Positions 41,279 through 50,059 of a stretch of DNA of 64,000 nucleotides are shown piece by piece; position 1 is the stretch's first letter, and each line of letters opens with the position of its first letter. Position numbers and translations under genes: made by a program. Below the pieces are notes generated by a model. That model was given only the letters and a program-made list of their open reading frames with translations, had not been told where the DNA came from and searched no databases. This DNA comes from UBA1765 sp045629945 (lineage in GTDB: Bacteria > Fibrobacterota > Fibrobacteria > Fibrobacterales > Fibrobacteraceae). The stretch spans positions 96,748 through 160,747 of the forward strand of contig JAZQSE010000017.1 of assembly GCA_045629945.1 (NCBI GenBank), given 5' to 3'.

Positions 41279-43273
41279 ATGGGAAAAATATTAGTAATTG
41301 CAAAAAATTTACCAAAATATTTTACGGCATTAGAACGTTTGCTTTTGGTGTCATTAGCTGTTTGGTGTGTCCATATTGTTTTGCGTGTATTACTTCTTTT
41401 TCGCAGTAATCCTTATGGATTCCCTTTTGTAAGCAAGCCTGATTGGTTTATATTTCATGCAGTTTGTATTGATTTTTTGTGGATTATCAATTCTTTAATT
41501 CTTTTTTTGTTGCTTTCGGTGATTTTAAATAAAATACGGAAACAAAAAAATGCGCAAGAATATTCAAATAAAGTAACTCGAACAGATAAAATTCTGATAT
41601 TTATTTATGGGATTTTCCATTCATTTATACTCCTTTTCACACTTTTAGATAATGAAGTCCAGCGCTTTTTAGGTTGCCACCTTTCATTTGGTTTGATTGA
41701 TACTTATAAAGATACCTCTTCGTTAGTGATGTTTTGGGATTATGTGGCCCATGATACATCGGTGCCATTCTTGCAATTTTTTGTTTTAGTTTTGATGCTT
41801 CCAGTAGCTTATGCTATTTATCGTTTATTTTTGAAATTTTTAGTTCCGTTGAAAATTAAGCGCAGTATAATTGCAATGGCTTGTTTTTATTTAATGTCTT
41901 TCTTGTTTGTGCATTATATATGGACAGGAAATGGTAGAATGACAAAATTGAGACCGATTGTTGGTTTGGTTTATAGAGAATTATTTCAACAAACAGAAAA
42001 AAAGACTTTATCTGAGCAAGAACTATTAGCGTATTCTTCTATGTACCAGTCTTTGTGGCAAAAAGTTGAAGGCGATACACTTTGGAAATTTCCTGAAAAT
42101 TCTTTAAAAACAAATTCTCCACTTTATCGCATTCCAACACAAGCCTTATTAGAAAACGAAGATTTAAAAAAACGTCGGGCAGAAAAATCAAATTTGATTG
42201 TTATTTTCATGGAGTCAGAACGAGGTCTTAATGTGGGCTGCTTAAACCCTGAATTACGCCCATCGCCAACGCCTTTTATTGATTCTATTGCAGAATATTC
42301 GCATTTGTGGCTTCGGATGCATACAAGTGGTTTGCCGACTACTGGTGGCGTTTTAACATCGCATTTTGGCATTTCTGACCATTCTACTCTTGCAACGGCT
42401 ACAGATTTAGCTCATGTTTCTTTACCAAGTTTTGCGTCAGTTTTAACAGATTCAGGTTATGTAACGCATTATTTTTCGGCGGCAGACCCAGCTTGGGATA
42501 ACTTAGGTGTTTGGATGTCTAAATGGTATACTGCACAACATTACAATCGTGAAAGAGAAGACGATTCAACATTTTTTGATCATGTTATTGAGTATGTTTC
42601 TGATACCCTTTCAAAACAGGACAAACCTTTCTTAGCGACTGTTATTACTCGTTCGAATCATTATCCATTTAATTTTGCTGCAGGAATGCCAGATTCTGAA
42701 AAGGAAAAGCCTTTAACAGAAAGAATCAATTATACAATGAATTACGCCGATAGACAAGTGGCTCGTTTTATTCGTTCTATAGAAAATAAAGATTGGTACA
42801 AAAATACGTATGTAGTTATTATGGCAGATCATGGTTTTCCTTTAGGGGAAAATGGAGCGTCTACAATGAAAGGAAATGCATTTTCAAATGCAACCTGGAT
42901 TCCTTTCTTGATTCATGGCAAAGGTATTTTGCCTATGCAAGATACGACAACGGCAGCACAAATAGATATTGCTCCAACATTATTGGAATTGTTGGGTTTT
43001 GCTGTTCCTAATATCTTTATGGGACATAATTTGTTAAGAAATTATGGAGATGGTCTTTCATTAGGAGCTTATAGTGGTTTAAGTGCGATAGGCTTTGAAA
43101 ATTATCGTTTGATAGCAAAACCTGCGGTTGATTCATTATGGTTGTTTGAAGAAAAAGATACGCATCAGAAAAAGAATCTTTCTGCACAAAATTCTGAAAA
43201 AGTAAAATATTTAAAAGCTATTTTAGATTCTTTGATTACGCTTGCTGATTATTCTCTTGAACGTGGAATTTAA
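41279..43273 (+). CDS. LtaS/MdoB-type membrane sulfatase-like phosphoglycerol or phosphoethanolamine transferase
   Basis: A 664-residue protein with five or more N-terminal membrane helices (up to about residue 230) and a C-terminal alkaline-phosphatase-superfamily domain: NLIVIFMESERGLNVG, the catalytic Thr region HTSGLPTTGGVLTSHFG, ITRSNHYPF and VVIMADHGFPLGENG. In Gram-negative bacteria such enzymes modify osmoregulated glucans or lipids; in Gram-positives they make lipoteichoic acid. The exact donor and acceptor cannot be assigned. It is flanked by terminators and stands alone. Confidence 0.88.
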   Translation: MGKILVIAKNLPKYFTALERLLLVSLAVWCVHIVLRVLLLFRSNPYGFPFVSKPDWFIFHAVCIDFLWIINSLILFLLLSVILNKIRKQKNAQEYSNKVTRTDKILIFIYGIFHSFILLFTLLDNEVQRFLGCHLSFGLIDTYKDTSSLVMFWDYVAHDTSVPFLQFFVLVLMLPVAYAIYRLFLKFLVPLKIKRSIIAMACFYLMSFLFVHYIWTGNGRMTKLRPIVGLVYRELFQQTEKKTLSEQELLAYSSMYQSLWQKVEGDTLWKFPENSLKTNSPLYRIPTQALLENEDLKKRRAEKSNLIVIFMESERGLNVGCLNPELRPSPTPFIDSIAEYSHLWLRMHTSGLPTTGGVLTSHFGISDHSTLATATDLAHVSLPSFASVLTDSGYVTHYFSAADPAWDNLGVWMSKWYTAQHYNREREDDSTFFDHVIEYVSDTLSKQDKPFLATVITRSNHYPFNFAAGMPDSEKEKPLTERINYTMNYADRQVARFIRSIENKDWYKNTYVVIMADHGFPLGENGASTMKGNAFSNATWIPFLIHGKGILPMQDTTTAAQIDIAPTLLELLGFAVPNIFMGHNLLRNYGDGLSLGAYSGLSAIGFENYRLIAKPAVDSLWLFEEKDTHQKKNLSAQNSEKVKYLKAILDSLITLADYSLERGI

Positions 43274-43281
43274 AGCAGTAT

Positions 43282-43320
43282 AAAAAAAGAAGAGACTTTG
43301 AAAAGCCTCTTCTTTTTTTT
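43282..43320 (+). terminator. Terminator after the LtaS-like gene
   Basis: AAAAAAAGAAGAG (43282-43294) pairs with CTCTTCTTTTTTT (43308-43320), 13-nt loop. Being A/T rich at both ends it may act for both converging genes. Confidence 0.8.
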
Positions 43321-43335
43321 TGAGAAATTTGTTGT

Positions 43336-43857
43336 TTAAGAATTTTCTTTAGCGAGTTTTTTCAATTTTGACGCGTTCATTGCACGGTCTGCTGCAGAAA
43401 TTTTATCAACAAAAAGTTTTCCATCTAAATGGTCTGTTTCGTGTTGAATACAGCGAGCGAAAAGCCCTTCACAACCAGAAATTTCTTGCTGGTTCCCATT
43501 AATGTCCATATAACGGACTTTGACTTTACTGGCTCGTGTAACCTCGCCCCAGATTCCAGGCAAAGACAAACAACCTTCTTCATGAGAAACTTGCTCTGAT
43601 TCTTGTTCTGGTTCCCATTCAGGGTTAAACATGATGTATGGATTTGGGTCTTCTTCATCAGGAATTGCTGTATCAATTACAACAAGGCGAATGTTCTTGC
43701 CAATTTGTGGAGCAGCAAGCCCACACCCAGGAGCGTCATACATAGTTTCAAGCATGTCTTTAGCAAGTTCGATAAGTTCAGGAGTAATCTTATCGATAGC
43801 TTTACATGGTTTACGAAGCGTTTCGTTTCCGTAAGTTAGGATTTTTAAAAGTGCCAT
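43336..43857 (-). CDS. def: Peptide deformylase
   Basis: Removes the N-formyl group from nascent proteins. The 173-residue enzyme has the three family motifs: GCGLAAPQIG, EGCLSLPGI with the metal cysteine, and QHETDHLDG with the two metal histidines and catalytic glutamate. The start codon overlaps the yajC stop (TAATG) by one base, so it is the last gene of a leftward run from rpsP. Length is typical. Confidence 0.97.
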   Translation of the reverse strand: MALLKILTYGNETLRKPCKAIDKITPELIELAKDMLETMYDAPGCGLAAPQIGKNIRLVVIDTAIPDEEDPNPYIMFNPEWEPEQESEQVSHEEGCLSLPGIWGEVTRASKVKVRYMDINGNQQEISGCEGLFARCIQHETDHLDGKLFVDKISAADRAMNASKLKKLAKENS

Positions 43858-44228
43858 TATTTAGATTCTTCCTTAACAGCTTCAGGAGCGTCTGGAGCTG
43901 GAGTTGTAATGCTTTGAATAGCTGCTTTTTGGAATTTGATTGTGCTTGAACCGGTGCGGAGTGTTACAGTTGTGTCATCCATATGATGGACTATTCCGAT
44001 AATGCCTGCAAAAGTCATTACTTCGTCACCTTTTTTCATGGCTTTACGCATTTCATCCATTTTTTTCATTTCTTTCTGTTTTGGACGGATAAAGAAAAGG
44101 TACATAACAACAAACAAAAGAATAAATGGAAGGAATGCCCCGATACCGCCTTGTGGAGCTGGTTGAGGAGCAGCTTCTTGGGCAAAAAGAGAAGCGGTTG
44201 CGAATAAGAGAAAAAGAATGGATTTCAT
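43857..44228 (-). CDS. yajC: Preprotein translocase subunit YajC
   Basis: Accessory subunit of the SecDF-YajC translocon, with one membrane helix. From ATG 44228 (preceded by AAAGGAAA) the protein has 123 residues: an N-terminal signal-like helix, a Gln/Pro-rich linker (EAAPQPAPQGG), the membrane helix FLPFILLFVVMYLFFIRPKQ and a KOW-like end with KKGDEVMTFAGIIGIV. The annotated upstream start at 44291 would add 21 residues with no support. No SecD/F gene is adjacent. Confidence 0.93.
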   Translation of the reverse strand: MKSILFLLFATASLFAQEAAPQPAPQGGIGAFLPFILLFVVMYLFFIRPKQKEMKKMDEMRKAMKKGDEVMTFAGIIGIVHHMDDTTVTLRTGSSTIKFQKAAIQSITTPAPDAPEAVKEESK

Positions 44229-44268
44229 AATATTTCCTTTTTTAAGTTTGAATGATAAATTAGCAAAA

Positions 44269-45192
44269 TCAAAGGTGTTTCGCAAGTTCATGATCTAGAA
44301 GAGGATATATCCTATTTAATTCTAAAAGATCTAAAATGAGTTCTAAATCCCCGTAGATTTTATCTTCGTTAAAAAGTCCTGAACTTGCATTTTCTAAATG
44401 GATGATTTTCTTTTCTATTAAAGAATTGAAAATTTTCCGGTCTTTTTTTAGATAAACAGGAGCTTCTTTTGAAAAAGCAAACCCAGAAATTTCGGTGAAA
44501 TGATTTTCTAGAAGCGTTCCGTTTTGTTGCGCGGCTTTGGCAAATGTTTCTAAAAGTATTTGGTCGGTTGCTGATAAAATGAGAGATGGAATTTTGTCTT
44601 CAAGAATTTTTTCAGTAAATACTACATGCAACAGAGAAGGCACTGCTGGGTGTGTGAGTTCTATAAAATGGTTGTTGTATTTAAAAAATTCAATCGCAGA
44701 AAGGGCTTTGCAAAGGTTTGAAATAATTTCTGATTTTACTGAAGTTAGTGGTTCAAGTGCTCTCATTATATCATTAAAATTTATTTTCGTTAAATTAGTT
44801 GTTTTGAAAAAATAATCAAGTACAGAAATTAGTGCAGGTAATGCTAATATAGCTTGTTTTTTTTGATTTTTTTGAAAAAGTGTTAAATGACGTTTTTGTA
44901 AAAATTCAACGAATTTAGAAAACCAGATAGGTGTTTTTGAAAGCGTGGCAATAATTTCTTTGTCAGTAATTTTTTCAACAATAGAATCTTCTTCGGCTTT
45001 TACTGAATAAGGGTAAAGATAAATTTCTTCTGACGGAAGTTGTCCAATGATAGAACCTGGCCCAAATGTTTCTACTATTTTAATGAGTGAGCCTCTTTTT
45101 TGTATAGCGCTAAAAGAACCTGATTGCACAATGTATAGTGAAGTGTTTTTTTCGCCTTCCATAAACAAGAAATCGCCGGATAATATATTCAT
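44269..45192 (-). CDS. Cyclic-nucleotide-binding-domain protein, second of a tandem pair
   Basis: A 307-residue protein. The N-terminal 110 residues look like a cNMP-binding domain (GDFLFMEGEKNTSLYIVQSG, FGPGSIIGQLPSEE), followed by a helical region of unknown fold that has no obvious DNA-binding helix-turn-helix. It overlaps the preceding paralogue-like gene by four bases. Neither resembles CRP beyond the N-terminal domain. Position between rplS and yajC suggests co-transcription with ribosomal genes; function unknown. Confidence 0.7.
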   Translation of the reverse strand: MNILSGDFLFMEGEKNTSLYIVQSGSFSAIQKRGSLIKIVETFGPGSIIGQLPSEEIYLYPYSVKAEEDSIVEKITDKEIIATLSKTPIWFSKFVEFLQKRHLTLFQKNQKKQAILALPALISVLDYFFKTTNLTKINFNDIMRALEPLTSVKSEIISNLCKALSAIEFFKYNNHFIELTHPAVPSLLHVVFTEKILEDKIPSLILSATDQILLETFAKAAQQNGTLLENHFTEISGFAFSKEAPVYLKKDRKIFNSLIEKKIIHLENASSGLFNEDKIYGDLELILDLLELNRIYPLLDHELAKHL

Positions 45193-46097
45193 AAAAGAGC
45201 TCCTTTGATTTCGGTTTCAAATTTAAAGCAAAGTAAAAATTTATGAATAGTTTCTTCGGAAATTTTTAAGAGACCTAAATCATTTTTAATTAAAAGGCCA
45301 AGTTTTTCAAGCAAAATGACTTCGGCAGCTGTAGCGAATTTATCATTGTTCTGTAAACAACTTAACCATTCTGGAGCAGTTAGAGATGTGCCTTCTGGTT
45401 GTCTCGATAGGTAATGAACAGCTCTTTTTTCGACCAAGTTAAAATGAAATGGTTGATATGCTTTGCCAGATTCTAAAGAGGAAAGGTATTCAATTAAGAT
45501 AAGTAAAAGTTTCGGGTTTTGAATGCCTAGTTCTTTATCATGAATTAAAACTAAACGACGCCTTTCAAAAGAAATCAATTCTTCTTTGAGAACTTTTAAT
45601 GGAATACGAGTTATCCAAGAACATTCTTTTAATAAAAGATGGTAGTCGTTAAATAAAGCAGATTTGTTTTCGGCTAAAAGGATTTCTGTTTTTTGTAAGA
45701 GAAAGGCGGCTAAGGCTTTTGCTGTCCCATTAGGGCTGATTGAATGGTCTGATTTTAAGAGTAGTTTAATTTGTTGTGATATATTGCGAATAGAGGCAAG
45801 CAACCAAACCGGAATATTTTTTAATGCGCTTGCAAGACACTCTTCGTCTATTTTTAAAAAGGAACTATCTTCTGTTGCCTTAAGTGTGTAAGGGAGAGGT
45901 TGTTTTTCTAATAAAGTCTGAACCCCGACTACATCCCCAGGATGGACTTTGAATAGTTCTGATTCTTTGCCGTCAGTCACGACTAGTGCTGCTAGTTCGC
46001 CCTTTTCTAAATACAGGAAAGTTTCTGGATTTTCTTTTGCCTTAAAAACAGAAAAACCCGCCGGCACGTTTTCACGTAACGGCGGGATTTGTTTCAT
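45189..46097 (-). CDS. Cyclic-nucleotide-binding-domain protein, first of a tandem pair
   Basis: A 302-residue protein from ATG 46097 (GGAG ten bases upstream; an earlier TTG at 46103 is unlikely). The N-terminal domain looks like a cNMP-binding beta barrel (VPAGFSVFKAKENPETFLYL, FKVHPGDVVGVQTLLEKQP), followed by a long helical part with no clear family. The four-base overlap with the next gene and the parallel layout suggest an ancient duplication and a possible heterodimer. The ligand could be cAMP, cGMP or none. Confidence 0.68.
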   Translation of the reverse strand: MKQIPPLRENVPAGFSVFKAKENPETFLYLEKGELAALVVTDGKESELFKVHPGDVVGVQTLLEKQPLPYTLKATEDSSFLKIDEECLASALKNIPVWLLASIRNISQQIKLLLKSDHSISPNGTAKALAAFLLQKTEILLAENKSALFNDYHLLLKECSWITRIPLKVLKEELISFERRRLVLIHDKELGIQNPKLLLILIEYLSSLESGKAYQPFHFNLVEKRAVHYLSRQPEGTSLTAPEWLSCLQNNDKFATAAEVILLEKLGLLIKNDLGLLKISEETIHKFLLCFKFETEIKGALL

Positions 46098-46114
46098 TCT
46101 CAAGACTCCAACAA

Positions 46115-46462
46115 TTAATCTTGACGTTCAAGAATACGTGCTGCTTTTCCGCGGAGGTTGCGCATATAATAAATGCGAGCCTGACGAACCTTACCCGGAC
46201 GATCGATTACGATAGAATCAATTCTTGGGCTATGGATTGGGAAAATGCGTTCCACGGCTACAGAGCCAGACATTTTACGAACAGTAAGAGTTTCGGAAAT
46301 GCCTGTATTTTTATGTTGAATGATAACGCCCTTGAATGGCTGGATACGTTCTTTCGTACCTTCAATAACCTTAATATTCACAGTGACGGTATCGCCTGTA
46401 CGGAAAGCTGGTTGTTCAGCTTTCTTATTTTCTTGATGAATGGTTTCAATATTCTGGGACAT
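46115..46462 (-). CDS. rplS: 50S ribosomal protein L19
   Basis: Large-subunit protein at the 30S-50S interface. The 115-residue sequence has RTGDTVTVNIKVIEG, KERIQPFKGVIIQHKNTG, VRKMSGSVAVERIFPIHSP and ARIYYMRNLRGKAAR. It is the last gene of rpsP-rimM-trmD-rplS, and its stop is 17 bases before the first cNMP-binding gene. Confidence 0.98.
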   Translation of the reverse strand: MSQNIETIHQENKKAEQPAFRTGDTVTVNIKVIEGTKERIQPFKGVIIQHKNTGISETLTVRKMSGSVAVERIFPIHSPRIDSIVIDRPGKVRQARIYYMRNLRGKAARILERQD

Positions 46463-46473
46463 AATGACCTCGT

Positions 46474-47178
46474 TTAGTTGCTGCCAAATTTAGTATCTAT
46501 TTTCAATTTTGAAAAGATGTCCGGCCGTCTTTCTTGCGTTCTTTTTAAAGATTCTGCCTTTTTCCAGTCAGAAATTCGCTGATGATGCCCAGAAAGTAAG
46601 ATTTCGGGCACCTTTTTCCCTTCAAAAACCTCTGGACGGGTGTAGACTGGCCACCCTAGTAAACCTTGAGCAAAAGAATCTGTTTCGCCTGATTCTTTGT
46701 TTCCTAACGCTCCTTCTAATAATCTGCCGACAGCATCAGTCAGAACCATCGCGGGTAGTTCGCCTCCACTGACGACAAAATCACCAATAGAAATTTCCAT
46801 ATCTATTTCAGATTCTCGAATGCGTTCATCAATCCCTTTATAATGCCCGCAAACTAGAACAAGGTGTTCTTTTTCAGAAAGTTCTTTTGCAATTTGGTGA
46901 GTTAAAGGTTGTCCATCAGCAGTTAGGTAAATGACAGTTCCTTTATTTTCTCTGACTCCGGTACTTCTAATCGCTTGAGCAAGTGGTTCTGGTCTAAGTA
47001 CCATTCCTGGTTCTCCACCATAAGGAGCGTCATCCACTTGCCCGTAATCATTAATGGCAAAATCACGTAAAAAAATGGTTTGAAAATCAATTAAGCCATT
47101 TTTTCTTGCCCGACCAATAATAGAGTGTTCTAATGGAGCAAACATTTCAGGAAAAAGCGTAATGCAATCAATTTTCAT
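46474..47178 (-). CDS. trmD: tRNA (guanine-N1-)-methyltransferase
   Basis: Methylates G37 of tRNAs reading CNN codons. The 234-residue SPOUT-fold enzyme has DCITLFPEMF at the start, DDAPYGGEPGMVLRPEPL, VIYLTADGQPL, LVCGHYKGIDERI and the knot segment SIGDFVVSGGELPAMVLTDA. It starts one base after the rimM stop. Length and order are normal. Confidence 0.98.
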   Translation of the reverse strand: MKIDCITLFPEMFAPLEHSIIGRARKNGLIDFQTIFLRDFAINDYGQVDDAPYGGEPGMVLRPEPLAQAIRSTGVRENKGTVIYLTADGQPLTHQIAKELSEKEHLVLVCGHYKGIDERIRESEIDMEISIGDFVVSGGELPAMVLTDAVGRLLEGALGNKESGETDSFAQGLLGWPVYTRPEVFEGKKVPEILLSGHHQRISDWKKAESLKRTQERRPDIFSKLKIDTKFGSN

Positions 47179-47751
47179 TTAGGGCTCCTTTTCGGGGCAT
47201 AAACTTTTTAAAAATGATGTAGAAAAAATGATTTTTTTGGCTGTTTCATCAATGTCTAAAACGCAATCATCTATCCATGGAGCAAGAATTTCTTTTGTTG
47301 AAAAATCTTTTTGTTTTTCTTGAGAAAATGAAATACAGAATGCGTTGACTGAAGGTAATTCAAGACATTCAACGATATTCCCTAAGAATTCGTTGTTTTC
47401 GGAATACGCCGAAAATTCGGAAAAATCAGACAAATAATATTGATCTTCAGGAACGGGTAAACGTTCTTCTAGAGAAATGAGGACTTCTCCATGGGTAAGG
47501 TTTGCAACACTTTCTGGAGTGTTAAAATCTTTGAACTTTAATAGCCAAAAATCGTTCCCTGAAGAACTAGATTCAACGATTAATTTTTGCAAAGACTTTT
47601 GCTTCTGGACATAAACTTCTTTTAGTTGTTTATGGCGAGAAATATCATGTGTCTGCGGGAAACAACGAATTTGCCCCCGCACTCCGTGCGGGCGGCCAAG
47701 AATACCGACTAATACAAGTTCTTCAGGAGAAATTTCCATACGGGCAAACAT
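47179..47751 (-). CDS. rimM: Ribosome maturation factor RimM
   Basis: Assembly factor for the 30S head, binding S19. The 190-residue protein has the N-terminal RimM barrel (LVGILGRPHGVRGQIRCFPQ) and the C-terminal PRC-barrel with VFVDILGI-like YYLSDFSEFSAY and ILAPWIDDCVLDID. The start is unusual: the ATG at 47751 sits directly behind the T run of a 15-bp hairpin, leaving no room for a Shine-Dalgarno sequence. An in-frame ATG at 47739 is the alternative. Confidence 0.92.
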   Translation of the reverse strand: MFARMEISPEELVLVGILGRPHGVRGQIRCFPQTHDISRHKQLKEVYVQKQKSLQKLIVESSSSGNDFWLLKFKDFNTPESVANLTHGEVLISLEERLPVPEDQYYLSDFSEFSAYSENNEFLGNIVECLELPSVNAFCISFSQEKQKDFSTKEILAPWIDDCVLDIDETAKKIIFSTSFLKSLCPEKEP

Positions 47752-47755
47752 AAAA

Positions 47756-47792
47756 AAAGTTTCAGAAGTTGCGAGTGAACTTCTGAAACTTT
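47756..47792 (-). terminator. 15-bp hairpin between rpsP and rimM
   Basis: AAAGTTTCAGAAGTT (47756-47770) is perfectly complementary to 47778-47792, with a 7-nt loop. On the minus strand it is followed by a T run that runs into the rimM ATG. It looks like a terminator or attenuator splitting rpsP from rimM-trmD-rplS. Confidence 0.8.
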
Positions 47793-47816
47793 AAGGTCAG
47801 CAAAAAAGATAAAAAA

Positions 47817-48215
47817 TTAAGCGTTTTCTTCAGCTGGAGCTTCTTTTGCTGCTTTTTCAGCTTCAATACGAGCAAGAGCTTTAGGGCCAAGTTTTTTCTT
47901 CTTGTCTTTGAAAGCGCGAGGAGTAGCTGTTTTACCTTCGATAGAACGCTTTGCTTTCATTTCGTGGAACAAATCAAGAATGCCAGATTTGCGGAGCAAA
48001 GATTTAACGGTGTCAGAAGGTTGAGCGCCTGTAGAAAGCCATTTCAAAACTTTTTCTTGTTCAAAATGTACTTCAGGAGTTTTCATATTTGGGTTATAAA
48101 AACCAACCTGTTCAATAAATTGACCATCGCGAGCTTTACGGCTATCGATAACAACTACACGATAGATAGGAGAATGACGCTTGCCAAAACGTGAAAGACG
48201 AATTGCGGTTGCCAT
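47817..48215 (-). CDS. rpsP: 30S ribosomal protein S16
   Basis: Small-subunit protein. The 132-residue sequence begins MATAIRLSRFGKRHSPIYRV and has FIEQVGFYNPNM and KVLKWLSTGAQPSD. A Lys/Ala-rich tail of about 50 residues (KAKRSIEGKTATPRAFKDKK) extends beyond the usual 80-90 residues. It is the first gene of the rpsP-rimM-trmD-rplS run, with its own promoter upstream and GAGG just before the ATG. Confidence 0.97.
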   Translation of the reverse strand: MATAIRLSRFGKRHSPIYRVVVIDSRKARDGQFIEQVGFYNPNMKTPEVHFEQEKVLKWLSTGAQPSDTVKSLLRKSGILDLFHEMKAKRSIEGKTATPRAFKDKKKKLGPKALARIEAEKAAKEAPAEENA

Positions 48216-48247
48216 GATAATTACCTCATAATAAAAGTTTCAAGCCA

Positions 48248-48275
48248 AAGATAAAAAATAAAATTTGTTTGTAAA
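48248..48275 (-). promoter_or_regulatory. Promoter of the rpsP operon
   Basis: On the minus strand TTTACA (48270-48275), 16-base spacer, TATCTT (48248-48253), 33 bases before the rpsP start. Confidence 0.55.
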
Positions 48276-48451
48276 GACAGGCATGCTAAAAAAAATCGGT
48301 CTTTTACATACAAATTAAACAAAATAGAGATGGAAAATAATGAAGTCTATTCCTAAAAATGCTTATTTTAGCTTAAAATAAATGGTTTTTGCAAAAAATA
48401 GAAGTTGAAAAAGAATGAGGTGTTTATGGCAATTTCTTTTGCGACAAAGCC

Positions 48452-48487
48452 TTAAAATAAACAGGTTTTTATACCTGTTTATTTTAA
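48452..48487 (-). terminator. Terminator after the B12-radical SAM gene
   Basis: TTAAAATAAACAGGT (48452-48466) pairs with ACCTGTTTATTTTAA (48473-48487), 15 bp, 6-nt loop. A second A/T-rich palindrome, TTATTTTA-GCT-TAAAATAA, lies at about 48363-48381. The region 48216-48501 holds no gene. Confidence 0.75.
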
Positions 48488-48501
48488 AATTTTAGAAATA
48501 A

Positions 48502-50004
48502 TCAAGCTTTATTTGTCGGGGCTTGTCTTGCAACAGGCGCAAGTGAGCCGTGTTTTCTGAACAGATGTTTTACAAGAGTTTTAAATCCGCGTAAAACGCG
48601 ATAACGTTCTCGAGGATTTTTTATAGACATAATGCCTTGGCGTAAAATGTATGAAGGACGTAAATAAAATTCACGCCTTGCTTTGTCACAAAAATCAACA
48701 AGATCTTGGCTTGAAAGTTCTCCGCGTTGGATAGTAGTTCTGTGGAAACCATCTTTATCGAGCCATTGGTTGTAGTCTTTTGTCTGTAAAGCACCGCTTT
48801 CTAAAGCTTCTTTATAAGCTTCTGTTCCTGGATACGCCATAATGGGGTAGAATTGAGCCGTATTAGGAGAAAGTTTTTTAGCATAATCAAGCGTCATACG
48901 GAGAGTTTCTGGCGTGTCTCCTGGGTTACCCACCATAAAGCAACCATGAACAAGTAAATTTGCTTTGCGAGCATTTTTTACAAATTCTATGGCTTTGTCT
49001 GTGTTTTTTACGCCTTTGCGGATATTTTTTAGAACTTCAGGACTTGCACTTTCAAAACCAACGCACATTTCTCGAGCGCCTGCTTTTTTCATAAGTTGTA
49101 ATAAATCAAGCGGCACATCGGCTCTGGCATTACAACTCCAAGTGATTTTTAATTTGCGCTCAAGAATAAGTTCGCAAATGGCCCGGACGTGTTTTGGGTC
49201 TGCGGTAAAAGTATCGTCTTCAAAAAAGACTTCGCCTAAATCTTCAAAGTTATTTAAGATAAATTCTAGTTCGTCAACAACATCTTTTGGAGAGCGTTTG
49301 CGGAAAACATGGCCGTTAATGGTTTGGGGAATAACGCAATAACTACAGCGGTTCGGACAACCTCTACCAGAAAGAATGACAATAAGTGGATTAAGGTTTG
49401 CACCATAAAAATAGCGTTTGTAACAGGAATAAAGGTGTTTATGGTAAACTTTACTGACCCATGGAAGAGAATCTAAATTTTCAATTTTAGGGCCTTCGGG
49501 CTGAAAGTCTACAGAACCATCATCTTTTCTGAATGCAAGCCCCGGGATTTCATTGGCGTTTAGAATTTTACCTTCAATGAGAGAAGCTAATTTACAAACG
49601 GTTCTGTCAGCTTCCCCAATAATACAATAATCTAAAGCACTTTCCATTTCAAGGCTTTCAAGAGGTTCAGCACTTGCATGAGTTCCCATAATAGCAACAG
49701 GAACATTAAAGGTTTCTTTTAAAGCTTTAACAACTTTTAAATCATTTAGAATACTTGGGGTGCTAGTGCTTACAATAAAAAGTTCTGGAGAAAAGGGTTT
49801 AATCTTTTCAATAGTCTCTTGCAGATTTAAACTCATTGCCGGAGAGTCAATTAATTGAATTTCATGCCCTTCGGCTTCGGCAGAACCAGCGGCATAGCTT
49901 AAAAACATTGGCCAATAAAGCGTACTCGATTTAGTCACGCAAGGGCTGCGAGATTCCCGGCTAAACATCGGGTGAAACGGAGGATTTAGAAAAGTTATGC
50001 GCAT
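48502..50004 (-). CDS. B12-binding-domain radical SAM protein
   Basis: A 500-residue protein (ATG 50004; the frame opens at 50016). The N-terminal part is a cobalamin-binding-like Rossmann domain (ITFLNPPFHPMFSRES, AAGSAEAEGHEIQLID, VAIMGTHASAEP), then a radical SAM core with GRGCPNRCSYCVIP for the iron-sulfur cluster and HGCFMVGNPGDTPETLRM. Similar proteins methylate or rearrange lipids, cofactors and antibiotics. Substrate unknown. The N-terminus meets the divergent MORN-type gene with overlapping upstream sequence. Confidence 0.9.
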   Translation of the reverse strand: MRITFLNPPFHPMFSRESRSPCVTKSSTLYWPMFLSYAAGSAEAEGHEIQLIDSPAMSLNLQETIEKIKPFSPELFIVSTSTPSILNDLKVVKALKETFNVPVAIMGTHASAEPLESLEMESALDYCIIGEADRTVCKLASLIEGKILNANEIPGLAFRKDDGSVDFQPEGPKIENLDSLPWVSKVYHKHLYSCYKRYFYGANLNPLIVILSGRGCPNRCSYCVIPQTINGHVFRKRSPKDVVDELEFILNNFEDLGEVFFEDDTFTADPKHVRAICELILERKLKITWSCNARADVPLDLLQLMKKAGAREMCVGFESASPEVLKNIRKGVKNTDKAIEFVKNARKANLLVHGCFMVGNPGDTPETLRMTLDYAKKLSPNTAQFYPIMAYPGTEAYKEALESGALQTKDYNQWLDKDGFHRTTIQRGELSSQDLVDFCDKARREFYLRPSYILRQGIMSIKNPRERYRVLRGFKTLVKHLFRKHGSLAPVARQAPTNKA

Positions 50005-50059
50005 AAGCCCCCACAAGATAGATTATCTTTGGAGTTTTGTTAAATTTATTTGTGAAATG

